From: Pterobdella sp. o SKG-2022
Lineage: Eukaryota; Annelida; Clitellata; Hirudinida; Piscicolidae
Assembly: GCA_964035795.1 (NCBI GenBank)
Contig: OZ038321.1
Location: forward strand, 19,727,932-19,791,931
Length of the DNA: 64,000 bases
Direction of reading: 5' to 3'
Position numbers and translations under genes: made by a program. Positions 13,501-28,500 of the stretch are shown here, piece by piece; within the stretch, counting starts at the first letter, position 1; every line of letters begins with the position of its first letter. Below the pieces are notes generated by a model, which saw only the letters and a list, made by a program, of their open reading frames with translations, searched no databases and was not told the DNA's origin.

Positions 13501-16500
13501 ATGGAAGTAAATTTTATTAATCTGACTATTTTTTAGATTATTTATAAGCAAATTTTTAAAGAGTAATGACTCATATTTTCATTACGTTATATTCATTCCC
13601 TTAATCAAATATTCTGCGTATAATTTGAAGCTTGATATTTTGGATGACTGCTTACAAAAAATTTGTTGACTTTTCGCAATTGGTACAAAAAATTTCGAAA
13701 AATATGTAATTTTTTGTGATATTTTGGATAAAAACTAAAGATCAATTTAAATTTCATGAAAATAAACTCAATGCTCTGTGTTTGTTTAAATTCTTAAAAT
13801 GCTCCTCCACGTTTAACTATTTGTTTATGGATAACTTTTCTTCCTATGTAAAATTTTACTTTGAAAGCTCAAAAACATTTTTCAAATTCAACAATGAAAC
13901 CCACAAGTTCATACTGAAACTTGCTCTTCTACAGCTTTATTCCCCTTGAAATGCCATTTATCAAGGCAAAACATTGCAAAATACTGTCACCTTCATTGTA
14001 GAAATGCTTTCAAAATTATAAGCTACTTTAATATTTTAAATACAATGTCATTTTTTTAATTTTTTTATATGTAACTATGTTTCCACTGCATATGTCAAGG
14101 AAAGCTTGGGTCTGATGCAACTACAATCATGAACTGTATTACATACTTGTAATTCTTGTATTATTATTAATGAAAGGACTGACGGGCGTTAGTTAGCATT
14201 GTGGTGGAATTTTATGTCTCTTATATAGATGTTAAGCCAAACATGTCCAAAAGTTATTTTCATTTTATTGCCAAGATTGTGCTTTTAAAACATTTTTGGC
14301 AATTTCTTCTGTCAAAAAGTTGGATGTACATTTGTGCTTAGTTTTAAGACCTTAAAATTAACTGTAGTGGAAAAATGACGATGGCTACCTGACATTAATC
14401 ATGAAGGCTCAAAAACTTTGATCAAACTTCTGTTCGAGGTACACATTTTATCAATGGAAATTTATTAATCATGAAGAATTGTTTTTAAATTATGCAAATT
14501 TGGGCAAATAAATTTGATTTACTGTTAAAAATTAAAAATATTTCTCAAAGTTTTGCGTTTTTACAGGGATATAAGTGAATTTCTTTTGATAAAAATACTA
14601 TTAGCTAGTTATGGGGCTTGAATGTTCTCAAATGTTTTAGAATTTTTAGTATTTTTCCTAAACTATTTAAAGGTTTTATTAAATAAAAAAAATAATTGCA
14701 AAAATTTCAAGATCTCACTACAAATAATTGTAAAACATTTACAACTGGAAGCAAAAAAGTTTCAAAATATGCTGTTTTAAATTCAAGCCATGAAAAGTAT
14801 ATAACTTTCTCTTTTAGACCGAATCCAATTATTACACTATCATTTGTGTGTCCGCTACATCTTTACCACTATAATTATTACTTATCATCAAATTTTGCTA
14901 TATAGTTGTATGATTATTTTTGTTCCAGTTTTTTATAATCTTAGTTGATATTCAAACACAAGCAGGCTTTAATGCAAAATAACCATGATAAAAGAACTGA
15001 CTGACGAACGTTACGTTAGTATGTAAAGCTGTCAACTATTTCACCTGATAGCTTATTCAATAGATTCATTTTGAAAACGTATGGGAAAAGATTCAAAAGA
15101 GAAGATAAAGCAGCCTTGGCACATCTTTCGGCAACTAATCACGATAATATTTAAGAATGCATTCAATAAAGAGGGCGCAGAGGACGTTGCAAGGGTAATG
15201 AAGAATATGCCAAAAACAGATTGAGTGATCCTGTTTATTTTCAAGAATAGTTCATAAATAAATAGAAAAGCAACGTATATATGTAAAAAAAATAATTTAA
15301 ACTCAATAAAAAAGGAAATATGTGAAAGTTATCTGCATTAATGTAGGATGAATGAAAAGATCTGATCGTTTCCATGAATTGTTATCTCTCATAATAGTCC
15401 ATCATCAATAATCTCATTCAGTTACCTATTTCTACATTATGATTCATTATACTCTCAAAACTAAAGAAGACTAAATAATGAAGAGGTGATGACGGATGGG
15501 TGTGTGTGGGTTCTTAGGCGCGTTGTACGTATCTTCAAAGCTCATGGCATTTCTTTTCAATAGTTATCTTCAAGCATCTTATTTTTGAAGTTTGATTTAT
15601 AAACTTATTAATCTGAAACTTTTTTGAAAAGTTTGATACATTTCATTTCAAAAAATATATCACAGAAAAATTGTTAAAGCGTATTCAAACAAGTAAAAAA
15701 ATATTCACCTTCAAATGCCTAATATAATTTTTGATTAAGCATTTTTCAGTGAAAACTAATAAATTTTTGTTTATTGTATGTTAACTCGAGATAAAATGAG
15801 TTTAAAGAATTTTTTAAAGCACAAATCTTATGAGAACTTTGGTGATTGCATGCCTCTCATTTTTGAGTTTGAATTCAGTTCAATTTGCCCTGAATGCATG
15901 TTATGAACTGGTTTTAATGTTTGAAAATGATGAATAATACCAATAGTCAGAGTTTATTGGATTATTTCTAACTATTTCAAAAAAAATTTGTGATAAATTG
16001 ACTTGTATAAAGTTGAAAAAATTTTTCGAAATGTGCAAAAGCTGAAAATTTTATAATGTATTTAAAGTAAATTCAAAGCTCTTTGCAATTTTTTTTAAAC
16101 AAAAGAAAAACCGCAGAATGTCTACATAAAATTTCATAAAAAAATGCATTTGTTTGAATTTAAAAATTGAATTCTTTTTCATTATAGCTCAAACTTTGGT
16201 TCACCTGGTTTAACGAATCTAAGGAAATTTTCAAAAGGATAATTTTGCTCATGCATTAAAATGGAAGGCAACAGTTGAGTGGCGTCATATTCTTATTTTT
16301 CTATTTTTTGATGCTTACGCTCAACAGTGAAGTTATCAATAAAGTTATGAGAAAAAAAATAAAATTCTTTAAAATAAGTTTGGCTTAACGTCGTCTAAAA
16401 TTTTTTTGGTACCTTCTTTTCGCCGTGGAATTTTAAATAAATTGAAAAATATTTAAAACAAGCCTTATGAGTAATGATTTTCCTGAAATAGTTATTTTCT

Positions 16501-19500
16501 ATAGTTGAAATATCTTTTTTTTTGATTTAATTTTTTTTTCAGATAGTTTCCAATTTCTTCGTGTTCAAAATTTTGAAAAATAATTAATTCTTTTTTATTG
16601 TTAGTTCAACCTCTCTTAATGCCACCAACGACATCTAAAGCACCTCTGTACATACACATGCCCAGATTCAGTTTTTAGTATACGAGTGAAGCTTGAATAA
16701 GTTTTAATGATCTAAAAATAAATTTAAATAGATTTATTGAGCTACATATAAGTTAAAAAAAGAAACAATAAATTGAGTTAGTTTGGTTAAGTTTAGTTAT
16801 TTTATGATATTTGAATTTTCTCACTGAATTTTAAACATGAATTTCAGTGCATCTACGTCATTAAGGTTATGTTAGAGGCAGCTTCTTGGTGCTGATGCCA
16901 CATACTGGGTAATACTAGTTCAAGTGTTCAATTATTAATAACCAAAAAAAATTTATCGGTTATATTAATCATAATAAAAAAAAAATTAATACAAACAATC
17001 AAAGTATATGAATAAAAAACTGAAGTTTTTTTTTCATTGCTTTATCCATGGATTACAATGACGAATTCTCGCTAATGTTATTACAACATCTTACCTGATG
17101 ATAAGCTGGTGATAAGAATGTAAAGTAAATAATAGTTTCCTATAAGTTATATGGGGTCTGTAGGCAAACATTGATGTGTCACAAAATTGAGTTATATATG
17201 TTTCGAACAACACTTGAGCGATAAAAAAAATGAATAATAATAATAATAATAATAATAAGAAGAAGAAGAAGAAGGAGAAGAAGAAGAAGAGAAGAAGAAT
17301 AATAATAATAATAATAATAAGAAAAAGAAGAGAAGAAGAAGAATAATAATAATAATAATAATGGCTGATTCGTGCTAACAGAATAAAATTTAGTTTAAAC
17401 TAATTAATTTATAAGTTATGAGCTAGTTTTTCCAGTTTTCTCAAAGTTCCAAATATTATTTATGAGTTTTATGGAAATATTGCTGGGTTTGAACACAATA
17501 CATTGGAACCTGGCCAGTCTCACAGGACACTTTCGGATGAGTTTTTTTATATACATATTACCATTGTTTTATTATATTATTATAAATAAGCCATAAACGT
17601 TACCATAGATCACTTGCTTCATTTTTGGCTTAGTTAAAATTTATTTTTCTTATATGTAGTATAATATTTTCAGATTTAAGTATCATATTTTTTTATATGC
17701 ATATATATGCTATACTATATATGCTATACTAATTAAATATAGTTCAATACATGTTTTATAAACATAGAGTATCTACATTTGAAATTAAAAACTAACATAT
17801 ATTTATATGTATTCATCTATATATCCATATACATGTTTATTAATAGATATGTTTTGTAAAAGTTTGTAAATAAGCAAGTTTTTGCGCACATTCATCTGAA
17901 TATATTAAATGTTTCCATACCAAATAGTCTGGACTTAAACTATATTAGATTTAATGTATTTTTTCTTATTCAAGTGAATGATTTTATCTGTATTATCATT
18001 TTTTTGTTTTGTTCATAATTATCAACCTAACGCATATGGTTTCCTAAAAGTTAGCAAATTATATTTGCTATTTTTCACTTAATACTTCACTGATTTCAGT
18101 TTTAGTCAATTATAAACTTAGTCTCAATTATTTGAAGCTTTTATTTCGACTTGGTACAAATGTCATGTTTAGTATTGGGCTGAAAAACAAAAAAGTTTAT
18201 AACTGTAAAATTATTTTTTATTATATTCTATAAATTACGGGTTTTTATTTTTGTAAAGAATATATTAATGACTATCAAATATTTTCCGTTGCCTTGCGGG
18301 TAAGCTCCTTGTCAGGAGCGAAGGCTAAAAGAGACAACTCTGACAGAAAACTGTTCCCAGGTGATCTTTGGGTGAAGTTCTCAGAAAATAACTATATGGG
18401 TAGGGTGTGCTCTTCAGCTTTGGTAGGCAATCACCCTAGTGATGGTGTTACGATAAAAATACTGGTGGTAGTTCAACCTAAAAATAACTAGCCTCAAAAG
18501 AGAGTGAAATGCAGAATAAATTAAATACAAATAACGGCGTCAATGAGACTCGAACCAAAGGTGACAGCCTCTCGCCCGGCAGGTGTCTCATGGCCCAGCA
18601 GCATGAGCCCGGTCGTAACACAGTTACTGCTAAAAAACAGAAACAAAAATGGACAGTACCAGACAACAGAATTGTGATCAAATGCTACTTTTGCAGCGAA
18701 CCAAGTCGCTTTGGGTACGGGAAGAGAATGCATAATCTCTGGGAGAAAAGGAACATGTTCGCTGTAAGTCAGCAGAGATTGATTGACCAAAAAAACCAAA
18801 TAATAAAAAACCAATGGTTTTCTGAATTAGAACTTGAAGAGTTAAAATTGTGTTGTGAAGATAAATCGTCAGTGCTTATAGAGGAGATAGGTTTGGTGAT
18901 GAAGTGCCTATTGAGAAAGATTATTTTGAAATGGAAGCCAAAGATGAAGAAAAAATTTTGCTAAACCGGTTGAATGAAATAAATAAGAATAATAGAACAA
19001 TATTACCAGCATTTAGAGATATCGATAAAACAAAACTATATGCAGCCGTGAAGAAAATAGATGATATACTTGGCAAACAAAAGTGAAAAGTATTACTGAA
19101 ACTAATGATTTGATATATTGCGGAGCTGTTCTAGTGACTGATATGGTGGGAGTTAAAATTGGTAAGACAGGAATCAAGAAAGAACCTTGGTGAAAACGTC
19201 GACTAGAAGGCCAAATAAAAGATATAAGAGAGCTTAGTTGGGTGAATGCAATAAAAGAAAATAAGCCAGTAAAAAAGAAAAATTTGGAAACGCTGCAAAG
19301 AAAATATAAGTTGAAAGAAACAAAACTGCTAAGAGTAAAAGAAGAGCTAATACAAAAATTGAAAGCCAAAAGTGGGAAAATTAAAAGATATGACCAACGA
19401 ATAAAGCAATACCATCAGAACAAACAGTTTAGGAACAACGAAATTGGTTTCTTTAGTCGCTTGAACAGTGAAGATGTGCACGTCACAAGTGAGATACCAG

Positions 19501-22500
19501 GAAAAAAAAAAGCAAAAGAGTTTTGGTCAAACTTATGGAGTAAAAATGGAACACCTAATGAAAATGCCAAGTGGTTAAAAGACATCAAAACTTCAATGAA
19601 TGAAAAAACAAAACAAGAAGAATTTATTATTACTTCTGGAAAAGTACAAAATGTCTTGTCGAAAATACCAAACTGGAAAGCATCTGGACCAGACGGTGTT
19701 CAAGGGTTTTGGCTAAAAAACTTCAAGTCCATGCATCAATGGTTATTAAAATATCTAGCAGAATGCTACAAAGGAACAACGCCAGCGTGGATGACAAAAG
19801 GCCGAACGGTTTTGATACAAAAAGATAAATCAAAAGAAACGCTTGCAAGCAACTATAGGCCAATTACATGCCTACCATTATGTTGGAAAATATTTACAGC
19901 GTTACTAACAGATGAGATTTACGCCTTTTTGGAAAACAGCCAGTCTCTCCCAGAAAAACAAAAAGGATGCAGAAGAAAAAGCAGAGGAACAGGAGATCAG
20001 TTATAGATAGACAAGATGATACTGAAAGAGGTAAAAACGAGAAAAAAAAATCTAGCCATGGGCTTGATTGATTACCAAAAAGCGTTCGATATGCTGCTCC
20101 ACTCCTGGATAATAGACTGCCTTTATTCACTTGGGCTGAATAAAAAACTCATAACCTTCTTGCAATCCACAATGAAAAACTGGCGGGTAGAATTGACCTG
20201 TAACAATGAAAACCTGGGTGAAGTAGAAATAAAGAAAGGAATATTCTAAAGAGACTCATTATCTCCATTTTCGTTTGTCATAGCCCTCATTCCTCTAACG
20301 CAGATACTGAAAGCTACAAGACATTGTTACAGCTTTGCAAATAAGGAAAAGATCAACCATCTACTCTATATGGATGATCTCAAACTTTATGCCAAAACCG
20401 AGGAAGAGCTCGACTCACTAGTACAGACAGTAAGAGTTTTTAGTGAAGATATCGGCATGAAATTCAGTATCGAGAAGTGTTCAATGTTAGTAATGAAAAG
20501 AGGGAAAAAAGTTAAATCAGATGGAATTAAGCTACCCAACGACACAGTAATGAAAGCATTGAGAGATGGAGAAGGATACAAGTACCTGGGTATATTACAA
20601 GCTGACGATTTACAGAAAAAAGAAATGAAAATCAAAGTCCTCAATGAATACAAAAGAAGAGTGTGGAAGATTGTTAAGACAAAACTGAATGGAAGGAATA
20701 TTGTTAATGGTATTAATACTTGGGCCATCCCTGTTTTGAGATATTCAGCGCCTTTCCTTAGTTGGACAAAGACTGAGCTTCAGTCAATAGATGGAAAAAC
20801 AAGAAAACTCTTAACAATGCATAATGGACTGCACCCACGAAGTGATGTAGATAGGTTATATATACCAAGGAAAGATGGCGGACGAAGACTGGCAAATGCT
20901 GAAGATACTGATATCTTGGCCAAAATCAGCCTTGAGGATCACATCAAAAAAAGCGATAAAAGACTTTTATGTGCAGCTAGAGGTAATTTTGAAAATCCAG
21001 TAATTGCCACAGTGAAAGATACGAAGAAAAATATTCAAGATGAGAGAATAAAAAAATGGAATAAAAAAAGAATGTATGGACAGTTCTTCAGAGATACATC
21101 GGCAAAAGTAGACAAAGAGTTAAGTTGGAGATGGCTGAGAAAAGGCGATTTGAAAATCCAAACTGAGTCACTTTTATGTGCGGCGCAAGAGCAAGCCTTG
21201 AGGACCAACTATCTTAAATTCCATATAGATAAAACAGCTAATAGCCCACTGTGTAGAATGTGCGGTAACAAAGATGAAACCGTTCAACACATAATCTGCG
21301 AATGTGAGATGCTCGTTCAAAAAGAGTACAAGAGACGTCACGATAACGTTGCTAGAAGACTCCATTGGGACTTGTGTAAGAAAAATGGATTGAAATGCAA
21401 TGTAAAGTGGTACGAACATGAGCCAGATAGTGTTGTGGAGAATGATGACATAAAGTTGCTATGGGACTTCAATACACAATGTGACAATATGATAGAAGCC
21501 CGACGACCTGACATTGTCGTTTTTCACAAAAAGAAGAAAAAATGCTTAATTGTGGATGTTGCTGTACCTGGAGACTGCAGAATCAATGAAAAAGAAAAAA
21601 TTGATAAGTATCAGGATCTGCGAAGAGAATTTAGCAGACTATGGCAGCAAAAGAAAGTGCATGTGGTACCAATTGTAATTGGAGTCTTTGGAAGTATAAG
21701 CAAGAACTTCATAGGCTTTCTCCACCAATTAGAAATTAATACAAATATGGGAGAGTTGCAAAAGGCGGCATTACTCGGTACCGCAAGAATCTTGAGAAAA
21801 GTTCTGGAGCTTTAGGCAGACTTAGTAAGACTCTGGTCATTAGTTATAGCCCGTCTTACTAAAATTTTCTCATATAATAATAATAATAATCCGAATACAA
21901 GAAAATGAATTGTCGTCATCATCATGTCGACCGCAGTCGAACTTCGATGACTTTGTTCTTCCAATACTCCCTATCGTTCGTAGCTGTTTCTAAATCTTCT
22001 TTATCAAGATTAGTATCATCAGTTAGTTGGTTGATTAAATTTCGAGCTGGTCTTCCTCTAGTATTTTTACCACATCTTGGTTCCCATAGCATCAATATTT
22101 TAATATCGATACTATGGGAACCATGGAAATGAATGAAATTATAATTTGAGTTTCATTTATAGTTAAAACAAACGAATAATGGAATAATAAAAGATGTAGA
22201 AACGAATGGTAATATAACTATGAAATAATAATTTGATGAAAATGAATTCCAAAAAAATCAAATATGATGGCGTAAAAATATCACAAACGTAATCTTCAAA
22301 GTTGAGTCATTTTAAAAAGTTTTTGCAAAGTTAGAGTGGAAGGTATTAGCTCTATAGTTCAGATAAGAACCATTATCATTATGTGAAAAGGGAGTGTTGG
22401 GACACATGTCTAGTTTTAAGCTTCGTAACTTTTGAGATTTTTTAAAGTCCAGAGATGATTTGAGTTTTACTTTCATTGATAAAACATTTCAGTAGCTTTT

Positions 22501-25500
22501 TATTCGTTTCTGGATCCGATGATGTAAATAACTTGGTATTATTATTACTTAAAGTTGAGTTTTGAGACTAGATATTATCATAGAAGGTTTTGTAGAAAAT
22601 AGATTGTAATAATCTTGCAAGCAATTGAAAATTAATAAACATAAAAGCATATAAAAATTATTTCAACAAAATAACTTGGTGAAATAGAATGAAAACAGCC
22701 CCGAGAATCCGCAAAACAATATAACAATTTTTAATCAGGGTCTCTTGTTCTTGCCGAGTATTGCTACAATACAAAACACTTGCATGTAGCAATGATTAAC
22801 AATGCACAGTTCTGTAAAAATAAAAATTTCATTATTATTTTACCCTAATAATAAATTATGTCACAACTTTTTAAAAGTGTGTCGTAGCATACTTTCTTGC
22901 AAGCTTGCGCATGTAAAAAAATTCATGGAAAAATTTTTTCCGCAATTATTCATGAATAAAAGGAGAGAAGAAAGGAATGAAATGAATTTGATTATTTACT
23001 CGCCAGCTTTTTGGCACGTATGGTATCTGAAGTCATAATTAAAAACTTCTCAATCTTGTCATACAAACAGAATTTTCTCAAACTAACTTTTTCAGACCGA
23101 TTCGTCATAGATTTTTCCAACATATTGTAATGATTCAAAGTGCATAAGATGGCGGGACTCAGGAGTGAGATGCGAGTGCGTTTATTCAAGTAATTAAAAA
23201 CGCACTGGTTTTCAAAACAGATTAAATTGGGGAAAGTCATGATATTGTTCTTCAAATTTGGAAACTTTTTGCTTGCTTGGTATTTGAATTTTCAAAATTA
23301 GTTTTTTCATCATCTCGTATAGAAAAGAGAATTCCTTTTGCAAAATCATATTATTGTATTAAGCTAGAATTTAAAAATAAGTTTTTAAGCATGGTTTAAA
23401 AATTTTAGGAAAGCATATAATTTTTAGCTCAAAAAAAGACTATCCAAGAACAAAGAGGTGTGAAGCTCCCAATGGTTTTGAAGGTTCACAGAAGGAAATC
23501 AGGTTCACAAGCAAATAGTGCTAGACAATCTTTCACAATCACTTCATTTAAACACATCCTACTCAATGGAAATCACTGGTGCAGAATTCTTTTAATCAAA
23601 TTGAAAATTTAATTATCAGAGTATGTCTGGCTTCCAATACCTTGGTTACGTTTCAAGTTTTATTCTTCAATTTCACTTTCATTCAAAGATCAACATTTCT
23701 ATTGGCAATTAAATATTCAAGGAGTTTTTCAAAAGTAAGAAAATTTTCGAAAACTGTTGAAATCGTAAAATACAAACAGCTGTTTCAGCACCTGCAAGTG
23801 CTGCCCTATTTCAAAAAGATTTTCCATATTCAGTTTCGTCTGCAAAAACTTCGTGCAAAAAATTGGGCGATTTTCGTGAGAAAAGATTTTACGGTGTATT
23901 TATGCTAAAAAATATTAATCTAAGCAACACTTCTTGTGTACGTTAAAAAAATCTCATAATTCACACATAAAACATTTTAAAAAATTTAAGACTCAAAAAT
24001 TTCTTTGAAAATTTCATTTTTTACTAAATCGGTCACGAAAGATGGAATATCTTTGAAAAATGCTTCCACCATGTACTGATTATTTTTATATTAAAGGTTT
24101 TACCAGTATTAATGGATTTAAATTTTTCTTTATAAAAAAAACTTCCTAATGCTAATAACTAGCCAACAAAGTAAAATTTTAGCATTGAAACCAACACACA
24201 AGCAAGTTTTGACCGAGTAACAACCCATATTTTAAACTTTTTTGAATTTTGATATCTGGCATACATTCCAATTTATAAATAATGAAGTATACAAAGACTT
24301 CAAATATATTTTAAGAGGCATTTCACATGTTTAAGCTTTTTGTAATACTTTTATTTTAGAAAATATTAATAAAAAAGATATTTATAATGAATTTTTTGAA
24401 ATTTCATTAATACTATTCAAAAATTTTTCTTTTCTTATATAATTTTTTAACTCATCATTTCAATGCTTTAGTGGACTTAAAAAAAGTAAAAATGTGTTGC
24501 AAAGAATAATTAAAATACACTCTAATACAACCGAAAGGAAAGCATTAACTCACTAAAAACCAAATAGTTCTTTAAATTCATGAGTTTAGCACAGAATAAA
24601 AATTTCATATTTATGCATGTAGTTTCAAAATAGCAAATTAAATCAAAATAAATTGAAAGATTAGACAGTAAAAGATTTTCGTCAAAAAATAAATGAAACC
24701 TTACAGGAAATTTTTTGTTATATTTTCTAGATTTATGCATAAAATGTAAGCCTAAATACATTTATCATAAAATAAGAGCTTATTTTGAACGTATCTTTTA
24801 TAATAGCTCTCTAAGAAAATAAATGCATTCAAACTCAAGTTTTTCTTAATTACAATTCAAAAATATTAAAATTACACATTTTCTTTGAATGCATTAATTT
24901 AGTACTGGTTATAACAATACATAATTACAACGAAACAATAGAGTGGCAGTACAATAAAATCACTAATACACTTTATTAATGGTCAACCACTTGGTAAAAT
25001 GAATGTTTTATTCTCATTAAGCTTTTTGTGCATTTTCTTCTCATCTCAGGTATTATAATATCTAATAAAACATTGTCAACTTTAAGAAAATATTACTTAT
25101 ATTATTATCTCCAAGACTAACTTGTACAATTCTTCAAGACACATGGCTGTGTGTAAGCTAGTTTTGTTCATAGGTGTTTAAGCTATTTCATTAAACAAGC
25201 CATCAATGTGTATTTACCAGCTCTTTGTTGTGTCCCCAAACTTCTTTCGTTCAACAATTGGCCAACAACTAGTTTTTCTCTTCATTAATTGTAGCGCTTT
25301 TCGTTTTTTTATTTGAAAATAATTAAAAACTTCCAAAATTCTCAAAAAAATTGTTTTTAAAGAAGAATAAAAATGGAAAATTTTATTTGATGAATAAAAT
25401 TGTTGGAATCCTTTATGCATTTTTTTTATTAAGCAATTCATTTATTCTATTGATTATGATTGGGAAAACATGAAAAAATTTGAAAATATTGTATTATCTA

Positions 25501-28500
25501 GTGACTTGAAAATATGGAAGTCAAATTTCTTTGTAGAACGCTTTAATTTGAAATTTTGCGTTTTAATTACTTGCTGAAACTTGCTCGAAGCAATCATTTT
25601 TTCTTGGTTTTGCTCTCAAGCATTTTTTCATTTTCTTTGTTGCTTAACTTATGTACAGAATGAAGGTGCGATTACTGAAGGTTTCTCGGCATTAACTTAA
25701 GCTTTAAATCGGAATAATTCTATTGAAACTTCATACAAATATATTTTGTAAGGTCAAAGTTGTCAACTTTTTTGTTTTTATTGACCAGATAATGTTTTGA
25801 AATTAATCATTAAAACTCAAAATCAAATATGGTTATTGTGTACAATAAATTGAAATAGTGACTGTTTAAACATATCTAATTCATTCAAACAAAAAGCAAA
25901 TTTCATAATGATAAAAACTCAATTGATAAGTGAAAAGAAGCAATTTTAGTATACTGAAAAATGTAATGGAACAAGAATTTTAATTAATTGATTAGTAATA
26001 GTTGGCTAAAATTTGGGGATGTTTGTGATGGCGCGTGCATGTAATAAGTAAATATTTGCACTATGTGTTGGTATTAGCCTCTGGTGACCCACCGATTACT
26101 CAGTTGAATTGGCATTACTTAGAAAATATTTTAAATGATTGAAACCATTATTAATATTGAAAAAATCAGTTTTTAACATTATATAAAATGTGATAACAGT
26201 TAATTAAATTTTTAAAATTAGTGGAAATTTTTGATAGCAAAAAAAAACTTAAATCACAAAAACTAGTTCAAACTACAAAAAATGACATCAATAGTGAATT
26301 AACTCAAAAAAAGCAATTATAGTTCGTGGGTTGAAGGATTGATATTTGTGAGTTGACAACTGATTTGGAGCTTGAAAGAAACAAATCTTGAAGCAAAAAT
26401 ATTGTGGCAAGGCTTCATAGTAGTATTAAACATACTTTATAAAATTATTATTTTATAACACCTCCAAGAGTATTTTGGGATGTTATTTCAACGGCGCACA
26501 AAAAATGACATATTTTTCAAAAAAATATTCTGATTTTTTGTAGTTTTTTTGTTTCAGATATTGCTCTGTTTGAGTCCTTCAAGTGGCCAAGCGGGTGTCG
26601 TGCTTCACTGACGTAGATACCTTCAAGTTCTTTGAAAATTTTTATGGCATTTCTTTAATTATATAAAATGACGAAAAAAACACATAAAACTCATTGGGTT
26701 TACGCAAATATTTAAAATTCGGAATAATGTAGTTTATGTGAAAAAGTTGCTTTTTATTTTTACACAGCTGATTCATTTTGTTCTTTTTTCCACTTTTCAA
26801 GTATGTTTCTTTACAATTGTCCAAATCTTAAGTTTATTTTCATTTTTTATGAATAATTTCAAAAAAAGCACATCTTCATTCAAGCACAAAACTATGGAAT
26901 TCAGTTGAAAAAGTCATTGACTTTAATTACTGAGAAGTTGATCAGTTTAAGAAAAGCCTTTCAATCATTCAGAATAAAGAGAACAAATTTCAACTCCCAA
27001 AGAATTTAGTTGAGTTTTTATTTTTATATCCTGATTGAAACATTTTTATTAGCTTTTACAGGTAAAATTCATAAAAAATCTGCAAAATCTTTGACTATTG
27101 ATGGTTTGTAAAAGGAATAGACATTTCAAAATTCAATTATAGGGAGTTTTCTGCTTTTTAAGCAGTTAAACTAAAAATTAAATATAAGTAAAAAAATCAA
27201 GTATAATTCAACTTCAATATAAAGAATAACTAAAAATATTCGTAATGAAGAAGAGATTATTGGGATGAATTATTTAGTTTAAACTCTGAAACACCAAAAC
27301 ACTTATTATGAAAATTAAATAACTTGTAAGCTGAAAACACTGGCATCAAAACTTCTGCAGTTTTGTACCTTTGCTTAAGATTGAAAAAGCGAGGATTATT
27401 TCAAAGTGTCTTCAATTTATCCATTAATTTTTATGATAAGACTTATTAAAATTGAAAGTCTCTATCGTTGATAATTATGTATGATTCATGGCGATTTTAA
27501 GATGTTTTGCAAATTAAATATGTAGAAAGCATCTTGAAAGCGTCTTTTTCGGTAGAATTGCTTCTTTGATTAGTTTTGAAATTGGAAATAGATTTTTTCA
27601 GAATAAAGTAGAAAAGCTAATAATTATAAATTTTTAAATTTTGATGATTTTAAATTTTATCATTTCTTTCATAATAATCAAGAGTCGTTTTGGTATTTAA
27701 TAAAGCTGCGCAATATCCATTGATTGTATGAGTATAAAAAGTTCTAATGGCTTTTTCAGTAAAATCATCATCGTTATAAGAACATTCAAAAGTTTGTGTG
27801 AAAGCTATGGTTCGTAATGAATTTTCAAGTCAAAGTAATATATAAAGAAATAAGTGTGCGCTAAATATTACAAAAGTGTTATCTAATTCTTGTAGTTATC
27901 ATTTAATTATCACAATGGCTTGATATTGTGTAGAATATTAAAGTAAAATTGTTTTAATAATGTCTGCTGGTTTTTCTCATCAAAAGTTTTCTACTATTAA
28001 AATAGCTCCGTTTGAATTATTTACAAATTTTTAATTTGAAAAATCTAAAAACTCTTTTCAATCACTCCACATCTTATCTTTTTCAACAGTTTTTTTGTCA
28101 AAGTTTTTCCTATTTTTTTCAAATGTTTTAAGTTTAAATTTGATTAATAAGTTTTTAAAATAATTTTTCGTTTCAAAAATGTACGTTTTGAAAATACTTG
28201 CAATGAAAAGAAATTTTGAGTTTTATGGCGGTGAAAATTTAAAGGGCTTATAGGTTTTTAATGATGGAGAAACAGCTATTTAAAAATTTTTTTAAATGAT
28301 TTTAAAATTTCAAAAAATTATTCATATAATTGAACATAAAAATTAAATTCAAAACTGAATTCAAAGTTAAAATCCAGTGTGAATGAGTATAATCCATAAT
28401 TTTAGTCAAATATTCACTTGTCAATACATAATGCCTTGTAATTACTCACTCCATAATGGACCCGTGACCATCAGTCACTAAACCTTTGCTATGTATTGAG

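Larger units (their letters stand above)
18288..21893 (+). mobile_element. Non-LTR retrotransposon with restriction-like endonuclease (R2/R4/NeSL type), inactivated
   Basis: Nearly full-length element. A 5' leader and N-terminal region (18294-18964) is followed by reverse transcriptase and then a C-terminal CCHC plus restriction-like endonuclease. The 3' tail is a short AAT repeat (about 21878-21893). The N-terminal part has a Trp/Arg-rich Myb-like segment near 18650-18760 (KWTVPDN...MHNLWEKR). RT landmarks are SGPDGVQGFW, NYRPITCLPL and YMDD (20367-20378). The endonuclease region has a CxxC-H-C cluster from 21252, then RRPDIVV (PD at 21507-21512) and VDVAVP (Asp at 21555), the family catalytic pattern. 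The frame is broken by two frameshifts (near 18900 and 19085) and by stops at 19191, 20004 and 20247, where Trp, Tyr and Gln are expected from relatives. It is inserted antisense to the host gene, inside an intron. I could not find a clear target-site duplication. Confidence 0.9.
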
